Assembly (NCBI GenBank): GCA_932521025.1 | Contig: OW051469.1 | Location: 3,732,398 to 3,796,397, forward strand | Source of the DNA: Oscheius onirici | Taxonomy: Eukaryota > Nematoda > Chromadorea > Rhabditida > Rhabditidae | Direction of reading: 5' to 3' | Length of the DNA stretch: 64,000 nt | Shown here: positions 20,361 through 31,453 of the stretch, one piece after another | How positions within the stretch are numbered: the stretch's first letter is position 1 | How the letters are laid out: each line of letters starts with the position of its first letter | Translations under genes and position numbers: made by a program | The notes under the pieces: model-generated | The model's database searches: none | Told to the model about the DNA's origin: nothing | The model's input: only the letters and a program-made list of their open reading frames with translations

Positions 20361-21844
20361 ATGAAGGAAATGGTCGACTACGTTGCTTTTCCAGAAGATC
20401 TCTATACCGATAGTCCTGTCCACGTTTCCCAGGTAAAAACAAGTTGTACCTTTTTGAGGTCATTCATTTTCAGCAAAGTGACGAAGAATTCAAGAAACAA
20501 AGGGATTTTTTAGCTTGCTTTATTCAAAAACAAGCAGCTGCTGAAACTGAGCCGTGGAATGCAGAAATCGAATTGTGGAATCAAGAAATGCGGTCACAAT
20601 TCCTGCGAGTTCTTGAGAGACGAGCTGGCAAATCTCTGCCTCACCCCGAGCCCATAGATATAAAGATTTTCGAGCAAAAAGATATGCTGGCTATTTTCTC
20701 AAAGGTTTGACTTAAGATTCGAACAAAATAGTTTACTTTCAGATGCATTCAAGACCGTTTGTACGATCTTTTCGTCTCTGCAAAGACGTTAACAAATTAC
20801 TGAACAAAAATCTGACGAAATTCTCAATTAGGGTCAGAGAGGGACAGCTTACAGCAAATATCAGCAAAGACGAATCTGAGCGAGTGAGTAGGGAAATTAA
20901 AGAACAAAGAAATTCCAGGAAAGTAAACGACTAAATTTTTGTCGAGGAGGAGCGACTGGCTGGACCACAATCGATGACCATTCAGCAATAGTGCCCTTCA
21001 CATTTTCGAAATCCTGGTTTGGAACAGTTTGTCTTGGCCTGGTCGAGCAGATGAAATGGCCGTTTGAACGAAGAGAAGTCAATCTTCGCAGTATATTTCG
21101 GCTACATTCGAGACTTTGGACTGGTCTAGATCGCCTCTCCTTCAGCATTGAATATCAGGACCAAGACTGGAAGCAGATGTTTGTGGAGAATTGGAAACTG
21201 TGCAAAGATTTGGTAAGCTTTTCTCTCTCTCCCTCTATATCTATGTTCTATTGTCTATTTCCTTCAAAACTTACTGGAGGACATTCATTTCAGAAGCCAA
21301 AAGAGATACGATTCAACCTCCCCGTCGACGCATTTCCTCTCCGAGATCTGCTGGATGCAGCACCATCAATCTATCTTCTCTTTCTTCCCCAAAACTACGG
21401 CATTTCCCGCATTATCCAGGTAGTTTAATTTCCGATATGTTCTAAACCATCTTTAAGGAATTGCGATCCGGAGAATGGAACCCGAAAGCCACTTACATTG
21501 GTGGAACTGTTGAAACGACAAGAGAAAAAGTCTACCGAGTAGTAACCGACGGGTTCTCTTTCCAATTGGCCGATCATGGCGCTAGGACTATTTTCATGGT
21601 CTGCTCGGATAGCTCTTACGTTTCTTTGACTTGGAGCGCTCAAAGCTTCGGTGGAAAATTGTGGCAGTTCAAAATAATTCGGAATATTCGACTCGTATCG
21701 GATCTTCTTCCTTACGAAAACGACATTTTCCCAGGCTCTGAAAGATATCCAATAGACTACTCAGAGTACTCTGGAGACTTGGATTCTGCAATTCACCCCC
21801 AAGCCTTTTGTGCTCTTTTTGTGAACTACATTAACGCTGTTTAA
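20361..21844 (+). CDS. novel family member D (intact), unknown function
   Basis: Exons 20361-20432, 20474-20704, 20743-20883, 20919-21212, 21294-21419, 21458-21844; all introns phase 0; 416 residues. It carries the family signatures: FPEDLYTDSPVHVSQ, KSLPHPEPIDIKIFEQKDML, MHSRPFVRSFRLCKDVNKLL, KFSIRVREG, VPFTFSKSW, LVEQMKWPFERREVNLRSIF, LWTGLDRLSFSIEY, FVENWKLCKDL, KPKEIRFNLPVDAFPL, NYGISRIIQ, and the end YSEYSGDLDSAIHPQAF. No membrane segment or signal peptide. It is the intact relative of pseudogene C. The upstream motif GACGCAAAATTGCGGA lies at 20266-20281, 80 bp before the ATG. Confidence 0.8.
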
Positions 21845-22147
21845 GGTGTTTCTTCAATATAAATATGATTTTTTCTTGGTTTATTTGACTGTACTGGAGA
21901 AGCCAAACATGCTTCTTTGTTTAGCCAAATACTGGCTTCACTTTTTTAGCGTAATCAAGTAGGTGTTTTTTTATATTCGAAAGGTTGCAGATGCTGCGTT
22001 AAAATTTAATTTTTGAGGATATGATATTGAGTTTTTGAACTTTACCGGATACACAGACGCCATATTGCGGGAAAGTAGCGGGAAAGATGTTGTTGTTTAA
22101 AAATGTCACTATCATTTTTCAAAAGAAACTTCTAGGCTGCTCAAAGG

Positions 22148-23887
22148 ATGATGGAAAAAATGGACTACATAACTTACCCAGAAGATTTCTATACCCATAG
22201 TCCTGTGCACATCTCAAAAGTCAGTATCTTTTCTATCTTTTTTGAAGCGCGTATTTTCAGCAAAGTGACGAAGAATTCAAGAGAAATAAGAACTTTTTGA
22301 CTCGATTCATCGAGAAACACCCAAGAAAACTATCGGAATATGCTAGCGAGTCGTGGAATCATGAAATGAATGAACAATTTCTGGGAGTTCTTGAGAAACG
22401 AGTCGGCCGTTCTCTACCTCTTCCCGAGCCAATTCATTTGGCCGGTTTTGAACAGAAAGATCGTCTGGCCATTTTCTCGAAGGTTTGTACTTAATTCGAA
22501 AAATAATTCATATTTTTAGATGCATTCTCGAGCGTTTTCACGCTCTTTTCGCTTCTGCAGAGACGTAAACAAATTCCTGACCAAAAACCTGAGAAAATTC
22601 TAGATCAGGACCAGAGAGGGACGGATTACAGCTACTATCAACATTACCGAATATGGCAAAGTAAGTGAGCAATTTACTTTTAAAACGACAGATTTGGATT
22701 GGTTGGACCAAAGTCAATGATCACGAGTGAGTCTTTCGATGAAAAAGATCGCATGGCTCTTTTCGAAGGTTTGTAGTAGAGAGACTGAGAGACAGAGCAA
22801 AACTTTCAGATGCATTCAAAAGCCTTTGCAAGATCCATGCGGATGTGTAAGGACCTAAACAAGCTGATTACGAAGAAGCTGAACAAATTCAGTGTTCGCA
22901 TAAAAGATGGAAAGCTTGGCATATACATGCATTATTACAGCCGTCGAGAACAGATAGACTTCTATTCATTTGCTGATACTCTTCCTATCCAAGTTGACGA
23001 TCCTCGTTCAATAATCCCGTTTTCCTTCGCAACGACGACAGAGTCTTGGCATGGAGACGTCTTCAGCGACTTGTTCGGCCAAATGAAGTGGCCCTTTCAA
23101 CATGTTCACATTCGCCAAAACGCTCAGTTTAAACCGATGTCTTGGATGAGAAAACTAGAAAAAGTTGATAGATTTAGTAAGTATTTGCTGTTTCTGTACA
23201 GAGAGACAGAGGGACTGAAGATCAACACCTTTTTTCAGAAGCTCGAAGAGACTGTTTGTTCGGGCTTCATCACTGAGTTTACCGTCCCAAACATGCTTGA
23301 TTCGGCTCCCAGCGTCACTATCGACCAATTCCCTAAAGACTACAGAATGTCACGGATTATTGAGGTAGAAGTTGAAAATATGCAAACCATTCTTCTAGGA
23401 CTGGCAATCCGGACAATATAATCATAAGGCAACTTTTATCCATAGTAGAAGCGAAGAGCGGAAAGAAGATACGGACAGAAGTCTGGCTAATTGCCTTTTC
23501 TTTGAGCGTGGCGGAATAATTTTTGTGCCCAGCCCGGAGAACGGTTATTTAGTTCTAAAACCATCGTGGACCCATCGAAAATATGTTAACTTCATCGCCA
23601 TTCTCGGCGTTCAACATCTTGTCGATCTCCATGTCTACCTGCTTCTACCTGGCTGGAAATCTCAGCCTATTGATTTCTCTGCCTACAGTTCCGCCAAAAT
23701 ATTTAACCAGATTGTTGAAGGACTCTTTTTCCTCTTCAGAGTCCAGATGAATAAGGGTCAGCAGCTCCAGAGCCTTTTTTGTCGGCGTGAACTCTCGACT
23801 GCCAGCACAAGTCCGAGAAAGAATAGGGCTGAACAGTTTCACTGTAAGCGACTAGATTGCAAGCTTCCCAATGCTAATCATTATTAG
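22148..23887 (+). pseudogene. novel family copy E/F, chimeric, with duplicated exon 3
   Basis: Exon 1 (22148-22219, YPEDFYTHSPVHIS) and exon 2 (22261-22482) are normal. The first exon 3 (22520 on, MHSRAFSRSFRFCRDVNKFL) ends at TAG 22601. Further exon 2-like remnants (about 22727-22770) follow, then a second exon 3 at 22810 (MHSKAFARSMRMCKDLNKLI) which continues without intron into exon 4 (IIPFSF...LFGQMKWPFQ). Splicing exon 2 directly to 22810 would keep the frame, since both edges are phase 0. Exon 4 is cut short, exon 5 (to 23364) is present, and exon 6 (from 23399, FVPSPENGYLVLKPSW) loses the family ending after FSAYSS and runs into unrelated sequence to a stop at 23885. It may be a decayed recombinant or a transcribed chimeric gene; I favour pseudogene. 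Confidence 0.65.
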
Positions 23888-24056
23888 GTGTTACTAAAAG
23901 TCTCGGAGAATCCGCCGCAAACGGTTTAATCACCGTTTTTAGGTTTCTCGTCTCATTCTTGACCGGGTTCTCCAAAGTCTGTTCCCTTTCTTGTACCTAT
24001 AGAAAAAAAGTCTTCAGTCTATGAATTTTTATATTGTCACCAGTATTTCGAACATT

Positions 24057-25458
24057 TCAAAAGCGATAGTTAGCCAAGAGAGCACAAAAGGCCTGGGGAT
24101 CAATGACAGAATCGAGGTCTCCGCTGTAAGCGGAATAGTCTACGGGGTAACTTTTTAAGCCCCCGAAAAAGTGCTCGATGATATCCATATCAGACACTTG
24201 ACTGATATTCGGAACCATTTCAAATAGTGTCCGTTCTTCGTCTTCCCATGTTTGCAGGAGGAGATAAGAGTTGCTAGGACTGGGCACGAAGAACAGTTTG
24301 TAACCCTTGAGCTCAAAACTGAAACAGTCTGCCACTTCTCGGTAAAAATTTTCTCTCGGTTCTAAACAACGACCAGTAATGTACGTAGCTGTGTGATTCC
24401 ATTCTCCGGAGCGCCATTTCTGAATGTATTTTGAAAAAGAACAAAAGTTTAAATTACCTTAACAATTGTGGAAAGTCCATAGTTTTTGTGTGGTTCCTCT
24501 TTGGGAAATCGGGCGATGTAGACTCTTGGTGCAGAATCCAGTAGTTCTGAGGCAGAGAGTTCATTGGAATCAAGGCAGAACCACACAGCTTTTGGCTTCT
24601 GAAATGGGTAGTTTGCAAGAAAGACCGAGGGCCTACCAATTCTTTTACTAGTTTCCAGTTTTCCAAAATGACGTGAGTAGAGTTCATCTCACAAAACCAG
24701 AGAGAGTCAAGCTCTGTCATCCATGGTCTCGGATGCAGTAAAGTGTCATAAAATAGCTCGATCCTTCGTTCCTCAACTGGCCATTTCATTTGGTCAAACA
24801 CTTCGCGAAAAGCTTTTCCATTCCAGCGGCAATGGAACGCAGAAAATGTAAAGGGTAGTATTGACGATGGATCGCTGATTGGCTTCCAGCGATTCGTAAC
24901 CACTCCCCGTCGCATGTTTAGTCCTAACTGGTGCTGAATTTCGTTGTCTTTTTAAAAGTTTTTTTTCTCACTCTTTCATCAAAAGTGTTAATCACGGCAC
25001 TTCTTATTCTAATGCTGAATTTGGTCAGATTCTTATTTAGTAGTTTGTTGACATCTTTACAGAGCCGCATGGATCTAGCGAATGAGCGGGAGTGCATCTA
25101 AAATATTCACCTTCTTATCCTTCGATCTTTTGTACTACGAACCTTCGAAAAAACAGCCAACAGATCCTTTCGTTTCAAATTCGTCAAATCTACAGGCTCC
25201 GGCAAGGGGAGAGAGTATCTGGCTCGTCGGTTGACTGTCAGCATATACTGATCGGCCATTTCCTGATTCCAATAGTGATTGTATTCAATAGACTGATTCT
25301 TGATAATTCTTCTAAATAAAAGTTCCCTCTTTCTCCTGAATTCCTTGTTACTCAGCTGAAAAATGGCATATTTTTAAAGAAAAGCTAAAGACCTTTGAAA
25401 TGTGGACGGGACTGTCAGTGTAGAAATCTTCAGGAAAGGACACGTCGTCAGGCTCCAT
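24057..25458 (-). CDS. novel family member G (intact, inverted)
   Basis: Minus-strand exons 25458-25393, 25355-25143, 25097-24972, 24933-24637, 24598-24458, 24419-24057; all introns phase 0; 401 residues. Exon 2 is very close to that of member A (NQEMADQYMLTVNRRARYSL versus NQEMADQYMMTVNRRAGYSL), so G and A are sister copies although G is inverted and 9 kb away. Landmarks: FPEDFYTDSPVHISK, LPLPEPVDL, MHSRSFARSMRLCKDVNKLL, KFSIRIRS, ILPFTFSAF, VFDQMKWPVEERRIEL, HPRPWMTELDSLWF, LLDSAPRVYIARFP, FVPSPSNSYLLLQTWEDEER, ending with YSAYSGDLDSVIDPQAF and CALLANYRF. No signal peptide or membrane segment. Confidence 0.8.
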
Positions 25459-26092
25459 CTCTTCAAAAATACTTTAGTAAAAAAATAAAGGAAAAAGACG
25501 CTGTCAGAGAACAGAGAAATGGTTGCGATATGGAAGAGTCGAGGGTGACTCATTCGTTTGCCATGGCTGATAAGGAGTGGAAAAGAGGAGAAAGTCGAGA
25601 AAGTGTTCTTTTAATCTTAGCGATATGCTGGAAAACAGTTTGGAAACATTGCTACTCCGGAAAAGTATTATACTTGCAAACAGACACATCTTCTGTATCT
25701 TAAGCGGGAAGCTCATTCAGTGAACGAAAAACGAAAAGTTAGACGAAAGACGAAAACGACAAGCCACATCCAGGGCGTACACATTTTGTCCAGAACTTTT
25801 TCAAATGAAAAAAGCGCAGTTTCATGAATACGGTATCCCCACATTAGTACAGTATCGATACCATTCTGTGGGAATACTGTATTAATAAAACTTGGCGGAA
25901 TTTCGTATCATTCAAACGGGGCTGGTTATCTGCTAATTGAAGTTTGTCAATGTCAATCTTTGTTTTTCCCAAATGAACAGGCTAAGAATTTGTCTGCGGA
26001 GATAATCTGGAGTCGAGCCTAACACAAAGGAGTTGCTTTTCTCCATGAAACTATCGATTTCTCGCATTTTCTCACAAAATTTTTACAGAGTA
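25459..26092. other. intergenic between inverted copies G and H
   Basis: Divergent spacer of the novel family. No gene is supported. A short inverted repeat is at 25827-25883 (separate entry). Confidence 0.5.
25827..25883. repeat. imperfect hairpin
   Basis: The 17-bp arm AATACGGTATCCCCACA (25827-25843) pairs with TGTGGGAATACTGTATT (25867-25883), 15 of 17 positions matching, with a 23-bp loop containing a further GTATCGATAC palindrome. It lies in the G/H intergenic region. Confidence 0.5.
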
Positions 26093-27543
26093 ATGGTCTT
26101 GTCGGATAGCCAGAGATTTTTTCCCGAAGACTTCTACACTGACAGTCCCGTCCACATTTCAAGGGTTAGTTTTTTATTGTTTGGAAAAATTGACGTCTTC
26201 AGTTGAGCGATGCAGAATTCAAGAAAAAGAGAGAGTTTTTCCCACAAACTATCGAGAGAGAAGCTCAGCCTATTCACTACCGTAAGCCCTTCAATCCTCA
26301 TTATAAATACGCAAATTTAGATTTTTTAAAGCCCAATTGGAACGAGGAAACGGTAGCAAAATTAATGGATGTTGTTGAAAAAAGAGCCAATTATTCTTTG
26401 CCTCTGCCCGAGCCGGTAGCTTTGAAAACACTTGTTCACAAAGAGTTGTTGGCCATCTTTTCGAAGGTTTGTTATACAAAAGTAGCAAATAGAAAAATGT
26501 TAGATGCACTCCCGCTCGTTTGTTTGATCCATGTGCTTCTCTAAGGATGTCAACAAACTCCTAACCAAGAATCTGACAAAGTTCAGCATTCGGATCAGAG
26601 AGGGAGAAATATACAGCTCTTTGGACACTGACGGTAGCGGAGAGGTTAATAATGCCGAGTTTTTAAAATATTTGGTTCATTTCTAGATTATAGAAGTACT
26701 CAACTTTTCCCGCCGCGATTGGCCCGGTATTCACATTGACCACCAGTGGTCCATAATTCCTTTTACCTTTGCGGGACCAGCTAGTGGCTGGGATGCAAAA
26801 ACATTTCGCGATGTGGTTGGACGAATGAGGTGTCCATTTGAACGTCGGGAAATTATGCTCACTGGTGATGTGAAACTTCATCCAAAGCCGTGGATGACCG
26901 GTCTGGACAGTGTATCTTTTATCTACGACGGAGAAATGGACTATACACATGTTTTCTTCGAAAATTGGGAACTGATCCAGACTTTGGTAAGGCTCTGTTC
27001 CTGCACTTTTAATTCGTTCCAGAAACCGAGAGAGGTGTGCATCTATATTAGCGATGCTCTCCGTCTCCGAGAAATATTGGATTCGGCCCCTAGAGTCATC
27101 ATGGACCGGCTGCCTCAAAACTATGGACTTTCCAGGCTGCTCAAGGTAATTTTGCGAAAAAAAACACCAAAATTTGTTTCTAGAAATGGAAGTACGTAAA
27201 ATGGGATCATCAAGCTAAGTTCCTTAGTGGATGCTGTTCAGAACGGAAAGAAGATCTTGACAAAGCCCTGACTGGCTATTTTGCTCTGAAGCGAATCAAT
27301 TTCAAATTTGTCTTCATTCCCGGTCCGGATAACTCCTACCTTCTTTTGAGAATTTCTCAGTTTCATCATGGTCACCTACATTTCAGTATGGTTTTAAATG
27401 TTCGATTCGTGGCTGATCTCATTCCCTACGAATACGACCTTTTTGGCCGTTGTCATCCAGTCGACTATTCAGCCTGCTCTGACAATCTTGATTCTGTCAT
27501 TGATCCCCAGACTTTCTGTGATCTCTGGACATATTGTGGATAA
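26093..27543 (+). pseudogene. novel family member H, one in-frame stop
   Basis: Exons 26093-26164, 26203-26466, 26504-26644, 26687-26986, 27023-27145, 27184-27543; all introns phase 0 and total length divisible by three (420 codons). The only lesion is TGA at 26525-26527 in exon 3, where other copies have CGA, CGC or AGA (Arg) in MHSRxFxRS. Otherwise the gene is complete: FPEDFYTDSPVHISR, SLPLPEPVALKTLVHKELL, KFSIRIREG, IIPFTFAGP, DVVGRMRCPFERREIML, HPKPWMTGLDSVSF, FENWELIQTL, FIPGPDNSYLLLRI, CSDNLDSVIDPQTF. Exon 2 has an insertion of about 15 residues relative to A. A CGA-to-TGA change is a typical single step, so this is either a very young pseudogene, a polymorphic null allele or a sequencing error. 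Confidence 0.7.
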
Positions 27544-28263
27544 TCTTTAACAAAATTGTTACTCATGTGTCTGTTTTCACAATACTTCAAAATAGTCTTC
27601 TTTTGGTAGCAGTGTAAAAATAAGGAGCGATCAGAAGGGAGCCGGTGACAGAAAAAGAGGAAGGATGCAAACTAATCGAGTGGGGACAAATTGATTGGAA
27701 AGTAATATGAGACAAATGAGAATATTCAAGGTCAGAGGAACAGGTTGACATGAACAAGATGAGAGGGAGCAAAAAACGTTGGTCAAGGATTGAAGGTAGG
27801 GGAATCGGGGGAAGATAACCCACTCGACGGCAGACCACACGGTTCTGTTGAGAACTGGCGAGACTTTTATACCCGTCAAGGCGCAATCTTTCGAAATTTT
27901 ACGGGTTTATGGCTGTTTTCTCTAGGGGCAGAGATGGAGGGGAAACTACTTGAATTCGTTTTTAGCAGAATTTCAAAAAGTCTGCTATTTATATTGTTGT
28001 ATTTTGGTGAAAGCCTCTGCTTTACAGACTTTACGACATGTCTTTAAATCTATCCCATAATTTCATTTTTACCGAAGACTGATTTGTTTTAAGAAAATTC
28101 CGAAAAACGGATAATATCACTAGGTTTTCGTTCAGTTTACAGGCGTGAGGTCAACGAAAAGTCGCGTCATTGTATTCCCCCTATCGACTGCGTGTTTGCG
28201 TCCCCTTTCCGCCCTTTTGATCTTTGAAAACGGCTGTCCTCTCTTCCATTCTTCAGCTGAAAA
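27544..28263. other. intergenic, nothing recognised
   Basis: Spacer between the novel-family array and the second choline kinase gene. A 99-codon open frame exists on the minus strand but has no splice signals or recognisable similarity. Confidence 0.5.
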
Positions 28264-29680
28264 ATGACCTATCGACAGGAAATTTGGGTGGGATTTTGTA
28301 CCATCTTTTTTAGTAAAATCTATAGGAAACCTTCATCAATGTTCCGACAATTGGAAAACTGCCCGACTTTCTCCAAAAAATTGCCGATATTGGAAAGGGA
28401 CAGAAGAAAATTGTGCTGAAAAATCCGGAAGAGGCCATGGTCAAGGCAAAAGGGGCAGCTATCATAATCTTGGCTCAAACTCTCGGAGGATCTTGGAACC
28501 ATGCCCACTTGGAAGATATTCAGTTGGAAAGAATCAGGTAATTCATGGAAATCTAGAGCAGAAAGAGAGTTTAGTGGTGGATTTACCAACCAAGTTTTCA
28601 AGTGCTGGCTAAATGGAAAGAACCCTGTGGTATTGAAAGTCGAGTTCCCAAAGTCGGTGGAAGACAAGAAGAGGGAGTATGGAATGGTCAAGATTATGGC
28701 AAGTGAGTGCGAAAAAAGAGTCTGGTCCATCTTCCAGAATATAACCTCGGTCCGAAACTACTCGGAGTCTTTCCCGAAGGCAGAGTCGAAGAGTTGATCG
28801 ACTGTAGAATTATCACAGAGGGCGAGATGAGATCGACCAAATTCGCCTATGAAATTGGTCGGAAAGTGGCGCAAGTTCACAGTCTTCCTATTGAGAAAGA
28901 AGAGCAGAAAAATGAGCTCTCTTCGGTTATTCAAGGCTACTTTGATCGCATCAGAAAGTCGGGAATCACTACCTTTGATCTGGAATCAGAGCTGCCGGAC
29001 GTTACAAAAACGGTGACCGTAGAAATGTTGGAAGAAGAGGGCCGAAAAGTTGACCGTTATTTGAATGAGCACTTCGCGACGCCGGTTCAGAGAATTCACA
29101 ATGATCTTTTCGTAAATTAATACCTTTTTGAAAGACGTTGAATCTTCAGATGCCAAACTTTTTGATTACTAAGGTCAATGGGGAGGAGAAGGATCCTGAG
29201 AAGAACATTACCTTGATCGACTATGAGTTTAGCATGAGGACTCACAGGTGAGCTGACTGTCTCTCTGTCCCTCTGTCTCTTTTTCCACTATCCAAAGACT
29301 CTTTTCAGAGCCAGTGACATCATCACCTACTGCATCGACTTCCAAGATGCTTTCGAAAAGGACGTTACAAAAGATCCTGCCGAATCAACCAAGGCTTTTC
29401 TAAAAGGCTACCTTGAACACTTTTACGAGACTTCCTCGTCTCTATCTGATCTGAAACTCTCTGGAGACCTGGCCAAGTAGGCTTTCCCACAAACTTTCTC
29501 TTAAAAAACCGTTTCAGAGACAGCCTGATAATCCTCGAGGAGGCTCAAAAGTACGTACCGATCTGGGTCTACTACTGGGCCATCTGGCATGTTGTCTGCT
29601 ACGTGGAGGGCAATACCCAGCTCGATTATGAGCAGATCTATCGTGACCGAACCTCGCATTACTACACTTTGAAGTTTTAA
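28264..29680 (+). CDS. choline kinase (ckb-like), complete
   Basis: Choline/ethanolamine kinase: transfers phosphate from ATP to choline in the cytosol, first step of phosphatidylcholine synthesis. Exons 28264-28287, 28326-28537, 28575-28702, 28738-29111, 29150-29247, 29309-29476, 29518-29680; 388 residues, phases close. Motifs: SGGFTNQVF (ATP-binding loop, formed across the 37-nt intron), LGPKLLGVFPEGRVEELI, AQVHSLPI, IHNDLF followed across an intron by MPN (catalytic HNDxxxxN), and LIDYEFSMRTHRASDI (choline kinase motif with catalytic Asp). It ends with the usual aromatic C-terminus (YYTLKF). It shares intron positions after HNDLF and after the YEFS..HR motif with the partial copy at 1125-2417. 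The tiny first exon is the least certain part. Confidence 0.9.
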
Positions 29681-29744
29681 TCACTCGGGTTTCTTATTGT
29701 ACGTGTATCACAGTAAAGCTCTCTGATAATGCATAGGTCCTCTT

Positions 29745-31432
29745 TTAGACGTCTTTGACTTGGGTGGTAATCGTCGGACTCGACTCTATTTTGACGCCCT
29801 GAAATTTCTGTTTCTCACAAAATTGTGTGACTTACATGAGCCTCAAAAGAATCAGAGTCGTCCACTGGTAGATTGTTGAGATCGTCCTTGACCAGATGGT
29901 AGACAAATCCGCAGCCGAAAGCGTCTCCTATCACGTTGACTGATGTTCGGAGGCGGTCCCTAAATGAAGCTGAATGACTGAAGGACTGTGTACTCACAGT
30001 AGCCAGTCAACTGCAATGATGAGGGTGATGTCATTGGCTGGGAGACCAAGAGCAGTAAGGACGATGAGCATCGTGACGAGACCAGCAGAGGGAATGGCTG
30101 CTGCTCCGATGGAGGCCAGAGTGGCGGTTATGCTGAAATTTGAGAGTCTCTCAGTCTCTCTGCCAAGACTGACCTAACAGTGATAAGATCCACAATTCCC
30201 AGCTCCATCCCATTAATTTGAGCAATGAAGATCGAAGCCACAGCTTCGTAGAGAGCCGTCCCGTCCATATTGACCATGGCTCCGACAGGAAGGACAAACT
30301 TAGTGACTCTCTTGTCAATGCCCATGTCGTTGACACATTTGAAAGTGACGGGAAGAGATGCGGCACTGGAAGACGTGCCCAGAGCAGTGAGGATGGCCTG
30401 ACTGAGTCCTGCTAGGTACTTGTAGGGATTGTGACGAGTGAAGAGGAAATAGATCAGTGGGAGGGTCACGAAGGTCTGGATAGCCAGACCAACGATGACT
30501 GTAACCATGTACAATCCTAGCATAGATGCCGTTTCTTTTAGATCCGGTATATCCAAAATTTTACCAGCAATAAGCGATGGAATTCCGACAATTCCGAGCC
30601 ACATGATGAGACCGACCATCTTGGTGATTACAATGTCGATGGCTGTGAAGAGTTCAGCCAGAGGACGGGCTGGCTTTCCGATTTTGGAGATGATAACTCC
30701 CATGACGGCACAGAACATTATCAGACCTGGAACAGTTTGAATATGAGAAAGGACGGAGAGAGAACTCACCCAGAACGTTCATCCCGTCGGAGTACTCTTT
30801 ACTCTCCACTTCGTCTGTCTTATTCACTGTTCCGTTAAAGTATGTCACATTATGGTACTCCGTGGAAGTTTGTTGGAAAGTTGACCGGAAAATGTTGTCA
30901 GGAAGGAGATTCCTAATAAGGTCCATGAACTTGTCTAAAGCGACGACCTTCTTGTGAACTTCTGTTGAATGGCCGCTTTGGTCTTTTTTGACATTTGGAT
31001 GACCAGGATGAATTATCACTACGATGATGATGCCGAGCTAAATTTTCCGTTGCTATTATCTAACAAGAAACTCACAATAACGGCATGAATAGTGGTGATG
31101 CAGTAGTACATAATTGCTCTTGAACCTAGCTTTCCTGACGTTTTCCCGTCCAACTGGGAGAGACCTGAGATCAAGCTGGCACAGATCAGCGGCAGAATCA
31201 TTGCTTTCAGCATATTCATGAACAGTTCTCCTGGAAATCCGAGGAGCTTTTTCGATGTTTTTGATAGACCAGCTTCCCTGAAATCTTACGATAGCATGGC
31301 CCTCTGTCTCTCTGTCAGTCCATACCTCAGCCCGATTCCCAGAACTATTCCAGCTATCACGGACAACATCGTGAGAACCAGTAGTAGATTTGTCCGAAAC
31401 CATTGTCTCCAAGGACTTTTTGGCATAGTCAT
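29745..31432 (-). CDS. SLC1 excitatory amino-acid (glutamate) transporter
   Basis: Sodium-coupled glutamate/aspartate transporter of the plasma membrane, related to C. elegans glt genes. Minus-strand exons 31432-31326, 31277-31076, 31037-30770, 30726-30174, 30132-29998, 29959-29836, 29798-29745; 480 residues, phases close. Motifs: [20 protein letters not shown] (TM1), [17 protein letters not shown] (TM2), a variable extracellular loop with N-glycosylation sites ([13 protein letters not shown]), then [16 protein letters not shown] (HP1), [20 protein letters not shown] (NMDGT, TM7), [20 protein letters not shown] (HP2) and [19 protein letters not shown] (TM8). ATG 31432 directly follows the acceptor-like CGCTTCCAG, suggesting trans-splicing; an in-frame ATG at 31453 would add seven residues. 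Confidence 0.92.
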
Positions 31433-31453
31433 CTGGAAGCGGTAAAGGCACAT

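Noticed and set aside
22810-23421. 203-codon open frame as a complete gene
   Set aside because: It is the middle of family copy E/F (exons 3-5) read through an intron, not an independent gene.
27587-27886. Minus-strand ORF of 99 codons
   Set aside because: No splice signals, no recognisable motif, composition of non-coding DNA.
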